Positions 1 to 8,428 of a stretch of 64,000 nt of DNA are shown here, piece by piece. The stretch's first letter is position 1. Each line of letters begins with the position of its first letter. The position numbers and the translations under genes are program-made. A model generated the notes under the pieces. It was not told the origin of the DNA. It did no database searches and saw only the letters and a program-made list of their open reading frames with translations. This DNA comes from Peptoniphilaceae bacterium AMB_02 (GTDB lineage Bacteria; Bacillota; Clostridia; Tissierellales; Peptoniphilaceae): assembly GCA_036321625.1 (NCBI GenBank), contig CP143259.1, forward strand, positions 372,001 to 436,000. The letters run 5' to 3'.

Positions 1-1210
1 CCCGGTTTGGCATTAAATGACGCATTGGAAGATTGTGAAATCACTCATACCATAGTTTGTGGTGATAATTATATCGGTGAGAATAAAGAAAAAGCAGTAG
101 AGGAAATATTTGAGTTAATTGAAGGACTTGAATTTGATTTATTTGTTGCAGGACCGGCATTCCAAGCAGGAAGATACGGTGTTGCCTGTGGAATGATTTG
201 TGGAAGCAGTAGAAAAGAAATACAATGTCCCTGCACTGACTTCAATGCATATTGAAAACCCCGGTGTTGAGATGTATCGTAAAAAAGTAATCGTATTTAA
301 AGGCGGTAATTCTGCAGCTAAGATGCGTGAAGATGTTAAAAAAGTTGCTGCTTATGCCAATAAATTATTAAAAGGAGAAAAGACTCTTTCAGCTGAAGAA
401 GAAGGATACTTCCCAAGAGGAGTTAGACATCAAGTATGGTTGGAAGAGCCTGTAACTGCAGCAAAAAGAGGCGTTGACATGCTGGTTAAAAAACTTAATG
501 GTGAAGAGTTTGAAACTGAGCTTGTAATCGAAAAGAAAGAACTGGTTCCTGTAGCAGAACCAATTAAAGACTTAAAGAAAGCAAAAATTGCACTTCTTAA
601 CACCGGTGGAATTGTTCCGGTTGACAATCCCGATAGAATTCAATCAGCATCGGCTACCAGATGGGGAAGATATGATATCTCCAATATGGATAAGTTACTG
701 GGCGGAGAATTTAAAACAATCCATGCCGGATTTGACCCTGCAGCTGCAGATGCAGATCCAAATGTAATTATGCCGGTCGATGTTATGAAGGATATGCTTA
801 AAGAAGGAGTATATGGCGAACTTCATCCATACTTCTATTCAACAGTTGGTACTGGAACTACCCAGGCTGAAGCAGCCAGAATGGGAAGAGAAATGTTAAA
901 ATACCTTCAAGAAGATGGGGTTGACGGAGTACTTATGGTCTCCACCTGAGGTACTTGTACACGTTGCGGTGCAACGATAGTTAAAGAAATAGAAAAAGCC
1001 GGACTTCCGATAGTTCAGTTATGTAACTTGGTTCCTGTAGCTCTTACAGTTGGAACTAATAAGATAGTACCTACTATATCAATACCTTATCCATTTGGAG
1101 ATCCTTCAACTTCTAAAGAGGAGCAATATGATCTTAGATATAAACTGGTAAGAAGAGCATTGGAGGCACTTACCGAAAACGTTGAAGAACAAACTGTTTT
1201 CAAAGCATAG
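1..1210 (+). CDS. grdH: Selenoprotein: betaine/sarcosine/glycine reductase component B subunit (GrdB/GrdF/GrdH family), 5' partial
   Basis: Catalytic selenoprotein subunit of the substrate-specific component B of Stickland-type reductases, which passes the carboxymethyl group to GrdA. The N-terminal ~30 residues lie outside the window. Visible landmarks are the family signature AGPAFQAGRYGVACG (about 148-192), then GTGTTQAEAARMGREM, then STUGTCTRCGAT with UGA (947-949) as selenocysteine, followed by a Cys-x-x-Cys-type segment and the C-terminus EEQTVFKA. Reading continues in the same frame after UGA to 1210. One extra G in the run at 202-203 shifts the frame; removing it restores VACGMICEAVEKKYNV. 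The adjacent BCCT carrier favours betaine (GrdH) or sarcosine (GrdF) over glycine, but the substrate is inferred. The family and the Sec site are secure. Confidence 0.85.
947..985 (+). promoter_or_regulatory. Bacterial SECIS element of the reductase selenocysteine codon
   Basis: Immediately downstream of the UGA at 947-949 lies a perfect 6-bp hairpin, CGTTGC (962-967), loop GGT, GCAACG (971-976). Its apical loop sits about 20 nt after the UGA, as expected for SelB-dependent bacterial SECIS elements, which are coding sequence as well. This supports real Sec insertion rather than a stop. Confidence 0.75.
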
Positions 1211-1233
1211 AGTATTAAGCTTAGCTATAATCA

Positions 1234-1298
1234 AAGGTCGAAAGCTTACTTGAGGATTTCAAAATGCTTTCGACCTTAATCCTACAGTGAGACTGTAG
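1234..1298 (+). promoter_or_regulatory. Two adjacent hairpins between reductase and transporter genes
   Basis: A 12-bp perfect stem, AAGGTCGAAAGC (1234-1245) with GCTTTCGACCTT (1266-1277), is followed by a second stem CTACAG (1282-1287) with CTGTAG (1293-1298). Neither is followed by a T run, so they do not look like a simple intrinsic terminator. The second hairpin ends just before the ribosome binding site of the BCCT gene and could act on mRNA processing or on expression of the downstream cistron. Confidence 0.5.
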
Positions 1299-1312
1299 AG
1301 AAGGTGGTGTGT

Positions 1313-2779
1313 ATGAAAAAAGATAATTCCGTATTCAATATATCCTTGGTCATTGTAGCAATAATTGCAGGCTGGGGTATAGTCAGTCCCAAGGGATTTG
1401 GTAAAGTCGCTGATTCTGTTTTTAAAGGACTAACTCAATACTTCGGTTGGTTCTACCTCATGGTCATGTTTTGTTTTGTCCTATTCGTAGGATATTTAGC
1501 CTTTAGCAAATATGGGAATATTGTTTTGGGACCGGACGATTCTAAACCGGAATATTCAACTATATCTTGGTTTGCAATGCTTTTTTCAGCAGGTATGGGT
1601 ATAGGTCTTGTATTCTGGGGAGTAGCAGAACCTTTAAATCATTTTATGGCACCTGGAAGAGGATTGGTTTCGGGGAGTCCTGAAGCAGCTGATTTTGCAA
1701 TGTTTGCATCATTTATGCACTGGGGATTACATCCATGGGCAAATTACACAATAATAGCACTGCCCCTTGCATATATGCAGTTCAGAAAGAATAAACCGGG
1801 TCTTATCAGTAGTATATTGATTCCATTAATCGGGGAAGAAAGAGCGAGAGGACCAATTGGTAAATTCGTAGACATATTGGCAATATTTGCAACAGTGGCA
1901 GGTGTAGCTACATCACTTGGACTTGGGGTTCTACAGATAAATAGCGGTATGAATTATTTATTTGGAGTTCCAATTAATAATTTTGTGGCACTTATAATAA
2001 TCATCGTCGTGACATTGGTATTCGTAGGAACAGCAGTGTTGGGAATTGAAAAAGGTATCAGTTTGATTTCCAATATAAATATAGTGATAGCAGGATTGAT
2101 AATGCTGGTTTTATTCCTTGTAGGTCCTACATTAAAGATATTAAATTCATTTACAAACGGTCTCGGTCAGTATATATCTGGACTTGTGCAAGACAGCTTG
2201 GCAATTAGTACCTATGGAGATAATTCATGGCTTGCAGGTTGAAGAATATTCTACTGGGCTTGGTGGATTGCATGGGCACCTTTCGTTGGAGTATTTATTG
2301 CCAGAATATCAAAAGGCAGAAAGATTAGAGAATTTGTGCTAGGGGTTACATTGGTACCGGCGCTTGGATCTTTCATTTGGTTTGCAATATTCGGAACAAC
2401 CGGAATAAACCTTGGACCAGAAGTTGCAGCTCAGGCAATTCAAAAAACTGAGACTGCATTATTTGTCGTCATGGAGCATGTTCCTCTTGGAAGCATCCTG
2501 TCGGCAGTGGCAATTGTGTTATTATACACATTCTTCGTCACAAGCGCCAATTCAGCGACATTCGTACTTGGTATGATGAGTAGGAATGGAACTCTAAATC
2601 CCGATGTAAAAACAAAAGTACTTTGGGGAATTATACAATCAGCATTGGCATATGCTCTAATGCTGGCAGGAGGACTACAAGTACTTCAAACTGCATCAAT
2701 TACAGTAGCCTTCCCATTTGCAATAGTAATGATCTTTGCAATGGTAAGCATAATGAAAGCGTTAAAAACGGAGTTTTAA
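1313..2779 (+). pseudogene. BCCT-family betaine/carnitine/choline transporter, interrupted by in-frame UGA
   Basis: Sodium- or proton-coupled carrier for betaine-like trimethylammonium compounds in the cytoplasmic membrane. The sequence runs as 488 codons in one frame, the normal length of a BCCT carrier, with family motifs such as FSAGMGIGLVFWGVAEPL, MHWGLHPWANY and FYWAWWIAWAPFVG and about 12 hydrophobic segments. Codon 310 (2240-2242) is TGA where relatives have tryptophan at the start of TM8 (WTxFYWAWW). The frame is otherwise intact on both sides. ATG 1313 is chosen because AAGGTGG precedes it; a GTG at 1304 is too close to that site. Probably co-transcribed with the upstream reductase gene. 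It may be a nonsense mutant, a sequence error or a recoded gene. Confidence 0.8.
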
Positions 2780-2784
2780 TATAG

Positions 2785-2818
2785 AAAATACCGCAGCCTA
2801 TGGATTGCGGTATTTTTA
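2785..2818 (+). terminator. Intrinsic terminator after the BCCT gene
   Basis: Perfect stem AAATACCGCA / TGCGGTATTT with a 10-nt loop, followed by a T-rich tail. Confidence 0.85.
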
Positions 2819-2922
2819 TTTAAAAAATCTATACCAATCTATGCTGAAGTCACAAAATTTTAATTAGCAGACTAAATTATTTCTTTTCTGAGATTATAAT
2901 TTCTTTTATATCTTTACAATTA

Positions 2923-2951
2923 TTGATAACTAACTCAATATATGTTACTAT
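2923..2951 (+). promoter_or_regulatory. Candidate promoter of the cobalamin riboswitch-yitT transcript
   Basis: TTGATA (2923-2928), 17-bp spacer, TACTAT (2946-2951). It lies about 25 bp ahead of the riboswitch. A further TATAAT at 2963-2968 has no good -35 box. Confidence 0.45.
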
Positions 2952-2975
2952 GATTAAGACATTATAATACATACT

Positions 2976-3082
2976 ATTCGGTTTGCGAATTTGCAATTAA
3001 ATCTGGAAGTCGAGTGAAAATCTCGCGCGGTCTCGCCACTGTGATATTGATAATATCAATTAAGTCAGGTCTTTTGCCGAAT
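2976..3082 (+). ncRNA. Cobalamin riboswitch (compact form)
   Basis: P1 is closed by ATTCGG (2976-2981) and CCGAAT (3077-3082). Inside it are the conserved core GTGAAAATC, then CGCGGTCTCGCCACTGTGA, a short AT hairpin (ATTGATAATATCAAT), and the 3' signature AAGTCAGGTC with TTTTGCCGA. These match the B12-box and core of AdoCbl/MeCbl-binding riboswitches. Peripheral P8-P13-type domains are absent, so it belongs to the small class. Recognised by eye from consensus; a covariance-model search would settle the subclass. Confidence 0.85.
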
Positions 3083-3129
3083 ATGTCCTGGTATTTCTAC
3101 GATGTATAGAAGAGGGAGAAGTTTGTGTT

Positions 3130-3172
3130 ACTCCATCTTTGAAGAGATTTATACATAATAACTTCAAGGAGT
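3130..3172 (+). promoter_or_regulatory. RBS-sequestering hairpin (riboswitch expression platform)
   Basis: ACTCC (3130-3134) and TTGAAG (3139-3144) can pair with CTTCAAGGAGT (3162-3172), which contains the Shine-Dalgarno AAGGAG of the following gene. No T run follows, so translational control is more likely than premature termination. Confidence 0.55.
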
Positions 3173-3176
3173 GAAA

Positions 3177-4025
3177 ATGGAAATTAATAAAAATATTAGT
3201 AAATTGTTGGCTGTAATTATTGGTGAGTTGCTGTGCGCAATTGCCATCACTTATTTTTTTGTACCCCATAAACTGCTCAGTGGTGGTATCGGTGGTATTG
3301 CAATTATGATTCAGTATTTGACGAACTATTCGAGTGGTATTTTTATTTTCTTATTCAATATACCATTATTTATATTAGGATTTAAGAAACTTACCAAGAA
3401 CTTTATGTTTTACACTTTTATCTCAGCGAATCTATTATCTATTTATTTGATGGTTTTAAAAGCAGTTAATTTTAATTTTCAGATAGATGATATAATACTC
3501 TCTGCGATATTTGGTGGCGTAATTAACGGGATAGGTATGGGAATCATGTTTAGGTTCGGTACAAGCCAAGGCGGTCTTGACATACTTGCTATTATTGCTA
3601 GAAAAGACTGGAATATGAATATTGGCTCAGCACTACTTGGAATGAATCTCATAATTGTTTTAATAGCATCCGTACTATTTGGATTGACAAGAGGACTTTA
3701 TACAATTGTTGCCATGTACATCGGATACCAAGTTGTAGACAAGGTAATAAGTGGTTTTGATGTAAAGAAACAAATATTGATCGTATCCAAACACAGCCAT
3801 GAAATAGCTCAAAAAATAATGGTAGACCCACATAGAGGTGTAACTTATTTTCAAGCTAAGGGAGCCTATACCGGCGACTCTAAAGATGTAATCTACTGCG
3901 TTGCGAACAATAGACAAGTAGTCAGGATAAAAGAAGTAGTCGATGAAATTGATCCAAGAGCATTTATGTCGATTTCTCCAATGACCGAAGTAAAAGGTAA
4001 AGGATTTGCAAATGCGGAAATATAA
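3177..4025 (+). CDS. YitT family membrane protein (DUF161/DUF2179)
   Basis: Integral membrane protein of 282 residues with five to six hydrophobic segments in the first ~200 residues, the conserved GGIGGIAIMIQY and FGTSQGGLDILA motifs of the DUF161 repeats, and a soluble C-terminal DUF2179 domain (from about residue 215) ending PRAFMSISPMTEVKGKGF. The molecular function of the family is unknown; transport is suspected. ATG 3177 follows AAGGA at the right spacing; a GTG at 3171 overlaps that site. The gene sits alone behind a cobalamin riboswitch, which suggests a role tied to B12 or its precursors. Its natural terminator (5587-5619) has been separated from it by an IS insertion. Confidence 0.85.
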   Translation: MEINKNISKLLAVIIGELLCAIAITYFFVPHKLLSGGIGGIAIMIQYLTNYSSGIFIFLFNIPLFILGFKKLTKNFMFYTFISANLLSIYLMVLKAVNFNFQIDDIILSAIFGGVINGIGMGIMFRFGTSQGGLDILAIIARKDWNMNIGSALLGMNLIIVLIASVLFGLTRGLYTIVAMYIGYQVVDKVISGFDVKKQILIVSKHSHEIAQKIMVDPHRGVTYFQAKGAYTGDSKDVIYCVANNRQVVRIKEVVDEIDPRAFMSISPMTEVKGKGFANAEI

Positions 4026-4113
4026 AAAAGGTAGATCAAAATATAATTAGTGTTTAAAAACATAGGTTCTTTGTCAAATAGTGTTGGTATATAAATTAAT
4101 CACAAACTATTAA

Positions 4114-4146
4114 TGTCAGGCAGCGTTAGCTGCCTGACGTTTTTTT
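4114..4146 (+). terminator. Plus-strand terminator inside the 3' end of the IS transposase gene
   Basis: GTCAGGCAG / CTGCCTGAC stem followed by GTTTTTTT, reading in the + direction and overlapping the last codons of the minus-strand transposase gene. It would stop transcripts entering the element from the yitT side. Confidence 0.75.
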
Positions 4147-5432
4147 ACACTTACAGTGTCTTTTGGTACTATCATTTTCTTGCAAATTAATATTCGATTC
4201 CTAAAATGATAGTACGACCTGTATCCGAAAGCAACTCTTTTTAAACACTTAATAAAATTATTAATACCTTCTAAACATCCATTTGTAACATTGACTTCTA
4301 AGCAATTTTTTACGTACTCAAAGTCCTTTAAAAGCGTGTTAATACTAGTTTTCATAGCATCTGATACCTCATCTGAATAATATTCTAAATGTGCCTTTAA
4401 GGAGGCAATATCTCCGTTTTCTACATCCTTTAAAAGAATCTGATAACAATCATAAGTATTTAGAAGTGTTTTGTTGACACTAATACTATCCATAACCACA
4501 TCTCTAGCACTTTTCCATCTTTCAAAATGTATCCACTTTCTAAAACGTGTAGAATTAAGCTTTAAATAAGGCTTTTGTATCAGCTTCCAATACCTTTTTA
4601 ACCTTTTGTATTCCATTGAATACTTAGAAAAACTATTCATAACTTCTATTCTTGTTTTGTTCAATGCTCTAGATAAGTGGTTAACTATATGGAACTTATC
4701 AAATACTATCTTAGCATTAGGGAAAAGATCAGAAATTAGACTAATGTATGGCTGATACATATCTATACATATACTTTTAACCGATTCTCTAGCACATTCA
4801 CTAAACCTAGAAAAATAGCGCTTAAGATAGTGTAATTGCCTGTTTTCAACAATATCGATAATATCATGAGTAATAGCATCACAGAAAATAAAGCTCATAG
4901 ATCCTTTAGCAGTTTTTGTGGATTTAAACTCATCAAAACATAGATGTTCTGGTAAAAACTGATAATTAGGCTTAAACTGTTCAAAAGCTTGATCTACACA
5001 TTTAGAAACCGTAGAATGAGAAACATAATGTAAACTAGCAACATCTTTTTCACTTACTTTCATGGTCAAATTAGTTGTAATATGAGCTTTTACTCTATTA
5101 GAAATAAAACAATTCTTTTTAACAATATCAGTTTCAGCTATAAAAGTAGAATTACACTCCTTACATAAAAATCTCTGCTTTTTAAGTCTCAAGAAAGTAG
5201 GTTCGCCATTAAAAGGAAGAAGTTTAATATCAGAAGACTTAGTGCCGTGTTTAATAATGCTTGGGCTATGCACGTTACCACAAACGGGACAAACAGAAGC
5301 ATTATAGGTAAGCCGGCCAAAAATCAAATTGTAAGAGATATTCTTCTTTTTAATCTTCTCGACATTTTCAAAAATCTCAATATTTTCATCTTTTAAATCT
5401 AATAAATTTAAGATATAATTACTAATAGACAT
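4116..5432 (-). CDS. ISL3 family transposase
   Basis: 438-residue DDE transposase, full length for the family. The N-terminal zinc ribbon shows CPVCGNVHSP and later CKEC (residues about 47-95), then a helix-turn-helix (EKDVASLHYVSHSTVSKCV), then the DDE core with CFDEFKSTK, ICIDMYQPY and FDKFHIVNHLSRAL, and the C-terminal ...NGCLEGINNFIKCLKRVAFGY glutamate region. AAGGAGG precedes the start on the minus strand. Nothing suggests it is inactive. Confidence 0.95.
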   Translation of the reverse strand: MSISNYILNLLDLKDENIEIFENVEKIKKKNISYNLIFGRLTYNASVCPVCGNVHSPSIIKHGTKSSDIKLLPFNGEPTFLRLKKQRFLCKECNSTFIAETDIVKKNCFISNRVKAHITTNLTMKVSEKDVASLHYVSHSTVSKCVDQAFEQFKPNYQFLPEHLCFDEFKSTKTAKGSMSFIFCDAITHDIIDIVENRQLHYLKRYFSRFSECARESVKSICIDMYQPYISLISDLFPNAKIVFDKFHIVNHLSRALNKTRIEVMNSFSKYSMEYKRLKRYWKLIQKPYLKLNSTRFRKWIHFERWKSARDVVMDSISVNKTLLNTYDCYQILLKDVENGDIASLKAHLEYYSDEVSDAMKTSINTLLKDFEYVKNCLEVNVTNGCLEGINNFIKCLKRVAFGYRSYYHFRNRILICKKMIVPKDTVSVKKRQAANAA

Positions 5433-5586
5433 AGTGGCCTCCTTATTTTTTTGTTGTGGTGATTAAATTATAAAGGAAATTGGTCACTATGTCTTTATTT
5501 TTTAAAAAGAAAATAGTGCCCGCAAAGAAACTAATATTTCTTCACCAACACTATAAATTATAGAGCCAAAACATATCCAATATACC

Positions 5587-5619
5587 AAACGGCCCATCTT
5601 CATGATGAGCCGTTTTTTT
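5587..5619 (+). terminator. Intrinsic terminator, probably the original yitT terminator
   Basis: AAACGGC...GCCGTTTTTTT with an extended stem through CCATC/GATG. It lies just beyond the right target duplication of the IS, so before the insertion it would have been about 45 bp behind yitT. Confidence 0.8.
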
Positions 5620-5650
5620 AGTGAACCCGAAGATTTTAGATGCCTAAACA

Positions 5651-5684
5651 AAAGGTCAACCAATGTGGACTTTTGGTTGACCTT
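5651..5684 (-). terminator. Terminator of the ureohydrolase gene
   Basis: Stem AAGGTCAACCA / TGGTTGACCTT located directly after the stop codon; read on the minus strand it is followed by TTTTG. Confidence 0.75.
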
Positions 5685-5690
5685 AAATAT

Positions 5691-6647
5691 TTATTGATTC
5701 TTTTTCTTAAGTGCCAGCAGCGCTAAAAACTCAAACACTACATTTGCAGCGAGTAGTGAAGTAATATCTGCAATGTCATAGGGTGGTGCGACTTCTACGA
5801 TATCAAATCCAACAAAATTAATATCTTTTAAGCCTCTAATAAACTGAAGACCTTCAAAAGATGTATAACCTCCTACTTCAGGCGTTCCTGTGGCAGGAGC
5901 ATAAGCAGGATCAAAAAAGTCGATATCAAATGTTAAAAATGCTTTATTGTCTCCAACTACTTCACAGATTCGTTTAATCGTCTCAGGAATTCCGATTTCT
6001 CTGACCTCATGAGTGGGGATAAGAGTTAAGCCTAGTTCTTTTGCGAGTTTAAACTCGCCGGCATCATAAAGTGAACCTCTCATTCCAATTTGGACTGATT
6101 TATGCGGATCTATCAAACCTTCTTCTATAGCTCTTCTAAATGGTGTCCCATGATTATATTTTTCTCCAAATACTTCATAATTAATATCGGCATGGGAGTC
6201 AAAATGTATCAAGCTGACCTTGCCGTGTTTCTTATGAATAGCTCTAAGTTCACCAAGTGTTATTGAGTGATCTCCACCCAATGCTATTGGGACGGCACCG
6301 GCATTTAGTATTTCAGAAGTGAATTCTTCAATTCTTTCATACGTAGGATGAATATATCCTGGGACAATATTTACATCGCCTAAATCAGCGCCTGTCAGAT
6401 AATCCAATAGATTTACTTCATGGATGGTATGATTGGTTTTCATCATTACTGAAATATTTCTGATTGCTTGAGGACCGAATCTAGCTCCAGTTCTGTATGA
6501 ACAGGCAGTATCAAATGGAATCCCATAAATAGCAAAATCCAACCCTTCAGATTCTGAAACTCTCTCCATTCTCATAAAATTTCCCGTATTGCAAAATCTT
6601 GGAGAAGCAAAAGCCGTAGATGGCTGTTTAATTTGTTTTTCTTTCAT
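5691..6647 (-). CDS. speB: Agmatinase/ureohydrolase (arginase family)
   Basis: 318-residue manganese ureohydrolase that hydrolyses agmatine (or a related guanidino compound) to urea and an amine. All metal-binding motifs are present: GGDHSITLGE, HFDSHADIN and FDIDFFDPA, followed by APATGTPEVGG. Length is normal. The start at 6647 is chosen because GGAGG lies 5 nt upstream; a longer reading from 6668 would contain that ribosome binding site. Arginase-family substrate cannot be settled by eye: guanidinobutyrase and guanidinopropionase share these motifs. It stands alone with its own terminator. Confidence 0.85.
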   Translation of the reverse strand: MKEKQIKQPSTAFASPRFCNTGNFMRMERVSESEGLDFAIYGIPFDTACSYRTGARFGPQAIRNISVMMKTNHTIHEVNLLDYLTGADLGDVNIVPGYIHPTYERIEEFTSEILNAGAVPIALGGDHSITLGELRAIHKKHGKVSLIHFDSHADINYEVFGEKYNHGTPFRRAIEEGLIDPHKSVQIGMRGSLYDAGEFKLAKELGLTLIPTHEVREIGIPETIKRICEVVGDNKAFLTFDIDFFDPAYAPATGTPEVGGYTSFEGLQFIRGLKDINFVGFDIVEVAPPYDIADITSLLAANVVFEFLALLALKKKNQ

Positions 6648-6809
6648 CTTTACCTCCGTATACTTCATGGCTTAATTATACACATTTAAGACGAGGTCTT
6701 GCAAGGTAAAAAAATATCTTGATACCAGTAGACTTTACTACAATATAGCGATTAAGTAATTTTGCATAGGGTATATTACTAATAAGAAAACCGGGAAGGG
6801 GGTGAAGTT

Positions 6810-8336
6810 ATGAATTTTATCATTTCCAAGAAAAAAATTGCGGGATGTATTTACTTATTGGCAATTATATTTTTAATGACCGGATGTAATCAGTATAATT
6901 TTAAAACAAAGGATGAAGCAAAGACAATCAATGTAGAGATAGAAAAAACTGAAGAACCAAAAGATGATGATAAAACGGAAGAAATTAGGCTTAATGCAGT
7001 AATTGAAAAAGAGAATATAGATATAGCAGAAGAAACTAAAGATGAAGTTTTGACTCATGATTCCCATGAGAAATCGGAAGAATTTAAAATAGAAGTCTAC
7101 GAATTAAAATTACCAAGTATTGATGCTTTAAAACCGTATGTCACAGATACCGGGGATGAAGTAAGGCCTTATATATCCATACCACAAATCACGCCCGTTA
7201 ATGATGAAATAAAGTATTATAATAGACAAATGGTTAGATTTGCAGAGTTTTTAGTAGATAACTTCAAGATGGATGAGCAGTACCAAGCTCAACATACCGG
7301 TACTGCGAGTTATGAATCTTATGTAAACAATGGTATCCTATCTGTTATTACTAAGCATAACAGCCGTTTAGATGGTAGAAAAGAACCTTTTATGAATTCT
7401 ATAAATGTGGAGATGACTACCGGTCATGTATTAACCGCTGATGAAATGATGAAAAGAGCGGGTATTATAAACTTTGCGCCTAAGTTGGATTCTGTAATAA
7501 TGAAAGAGCTAAAAAAATTTGAATATTACTTATCGAATGAACCCTATCAATATTTAAAAGCTATGATTCTTATGACAAATTGGAATCAGTACTTTCAATT
7601 GAAATCCGTATTTGAAGATAATCATAATAAGCATGAAAAGGAATACCGGCCATTAAAACCATATGAAATAGACTCCCAAATAGCTGCAACTTTCTTAGAC
7701 GAAAATGGAGAACTTGCATACATTTTAAATGTTAACGCGCCTACCGGAGTCGGAGTGGATCAAGTTATATTTTATCCTAAAAATGAACAGGACTACGAAC
7801 CCGGTTTAAATAAGGCTTACGAATATTTTGCTCAAAACCTGGAAATTGATCCAAAAAGTGAAGAATCACCAGTAGCTTTGATAGCTTATATAGGTGGACT
7901 CCCATCAAGTGAGCCTACTGAAAAATTAAATGAGATACTAATGAATTCACATTTAAAACTGACTCAGATTTCAAAAATAAAAGCAAATCTAGACAATGAA
8001 GATAAGGGGACGGAATTATATATAATAATACCCAAGTATGTAGATACATGTATGTACCTATATACCATGGTGTCAGAAGATCAACCAATTCCACTGGACG
8101 GAACTACTCAGATGATCTTAATGTCGACAAATAGTAATAGTTCGGATGGAATATTAATACGAATTCAACATAGAGGCAATTTGGTTTTTTATAGTACGAG
8201 GCAAAACGAAGAAGGTATACTTAATAATATACCTAAGGAGATAATGGATATTTCAGACTTTCTTGTAATAAAAAATGGTGAAGTACCTAAAGAAGTTAAA
8301 AACTTTATAGAAAGCTTTATAATGGGACTGGATTAA
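6810..8336 (+). CDS. Lipoprotein with DUF4163/DUF3298-like region, paralogue of the gene at 9909
   Basis: 508-residue predicted lipoprotein: a Lys-rich start, hydrophobic core and lipobox FLMTGC near residue 26, then a ~65-residue acidic/lysine linker. The middle (about 115-230) contains PQITPVNDEIKYYN and SYVNNGILSVITKHN, then NVEMTTGHVLTADEMM, which resembles the PdaC/RsiV-type DUF4163-DUF3298 extracellular fold. The C-terminal half is unrecognised. AAGGGGGTGA precedes the ATG. Function unknown; the paralogue at 9909 shares the same order of segments. Confidence 0.75.
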   Translation: MNFIISKKKIAGCIYLLAIIFLMTGCNQYNFKTKDEAKTINVEIEKTEEPKDDDKTEEIRLNAVIEKENIDIAEETKDEVLTHDSHEKSEEFKIEVYELKLPSIDALKPYVTDTGDEVRPYISIPQITPVNDEIKYYNRQMVRFAEFLVDNFKMDEQYQAQHTGTASYESYVNNGILSVITKHNSRLDGRKEPFMNSINVEMTTGHVLTADEMMKRAGIINFAPKLDSVIMKELKKFEYYLSNEPYQYLKAMILMTNWNQYFQLKSVFEDNHNKHEKEYRPLKPYEIDSQIAATFLDENGELAYILNVNAPTGVGVDQVIFYPKNEQDYEPGLNKAYEYFAQNLEIDPKSEESPVALIAYIGGLPSSEPTEKLNEILMNSHLKLTQISKIKANLDNEDKGTELYIIIPKYVDTCMYLYTMVSEDQPIPLDGTTQMILMSTNSNSSDGILIRIQHRGNLVFYSTRQNEEGILNNIPKEIMDISDFLVIKNGEVPKEVKNFIESFIMGLD

Positions 8337-8428
8337 GTGGGGCATATTCACTTAATCCTGTTGATTATATTTAGACTGTTTTTATTATCTTTTTTCATTT
8401 GGTAAAGAATCAAACCGAGAGCTTTATT

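Larger units (their letters stand above)
4065..5567 (-). mobile_element. ISL3-family insertion sequence, complete, with 8-bp target duplication
   Basis: 1503-bp element with one transposase gene and terminal inverted repeats: left 4065-4088 and right 5544-5567 match at 17 of 24 positions, including an uninterrupted inner ATAGTGTTGGT and outer GG-TCT. It is flanked by exact 8-bp direct repeats AAAACATA at 4057-4064 and 5568-5575, the duplication size typical of ISL3. Intact ends, intact gene and perfect duplication point to a recent insertion. Confidence 0.95.

Noticed and set aside
2240-2290. SECIS for the BCCT UGA
   Set aside because: The bases after this UGA form only weak pairings (AGAAT/ATTCT is too close to the codon), unlike the clean hairpin in the reductase gene.
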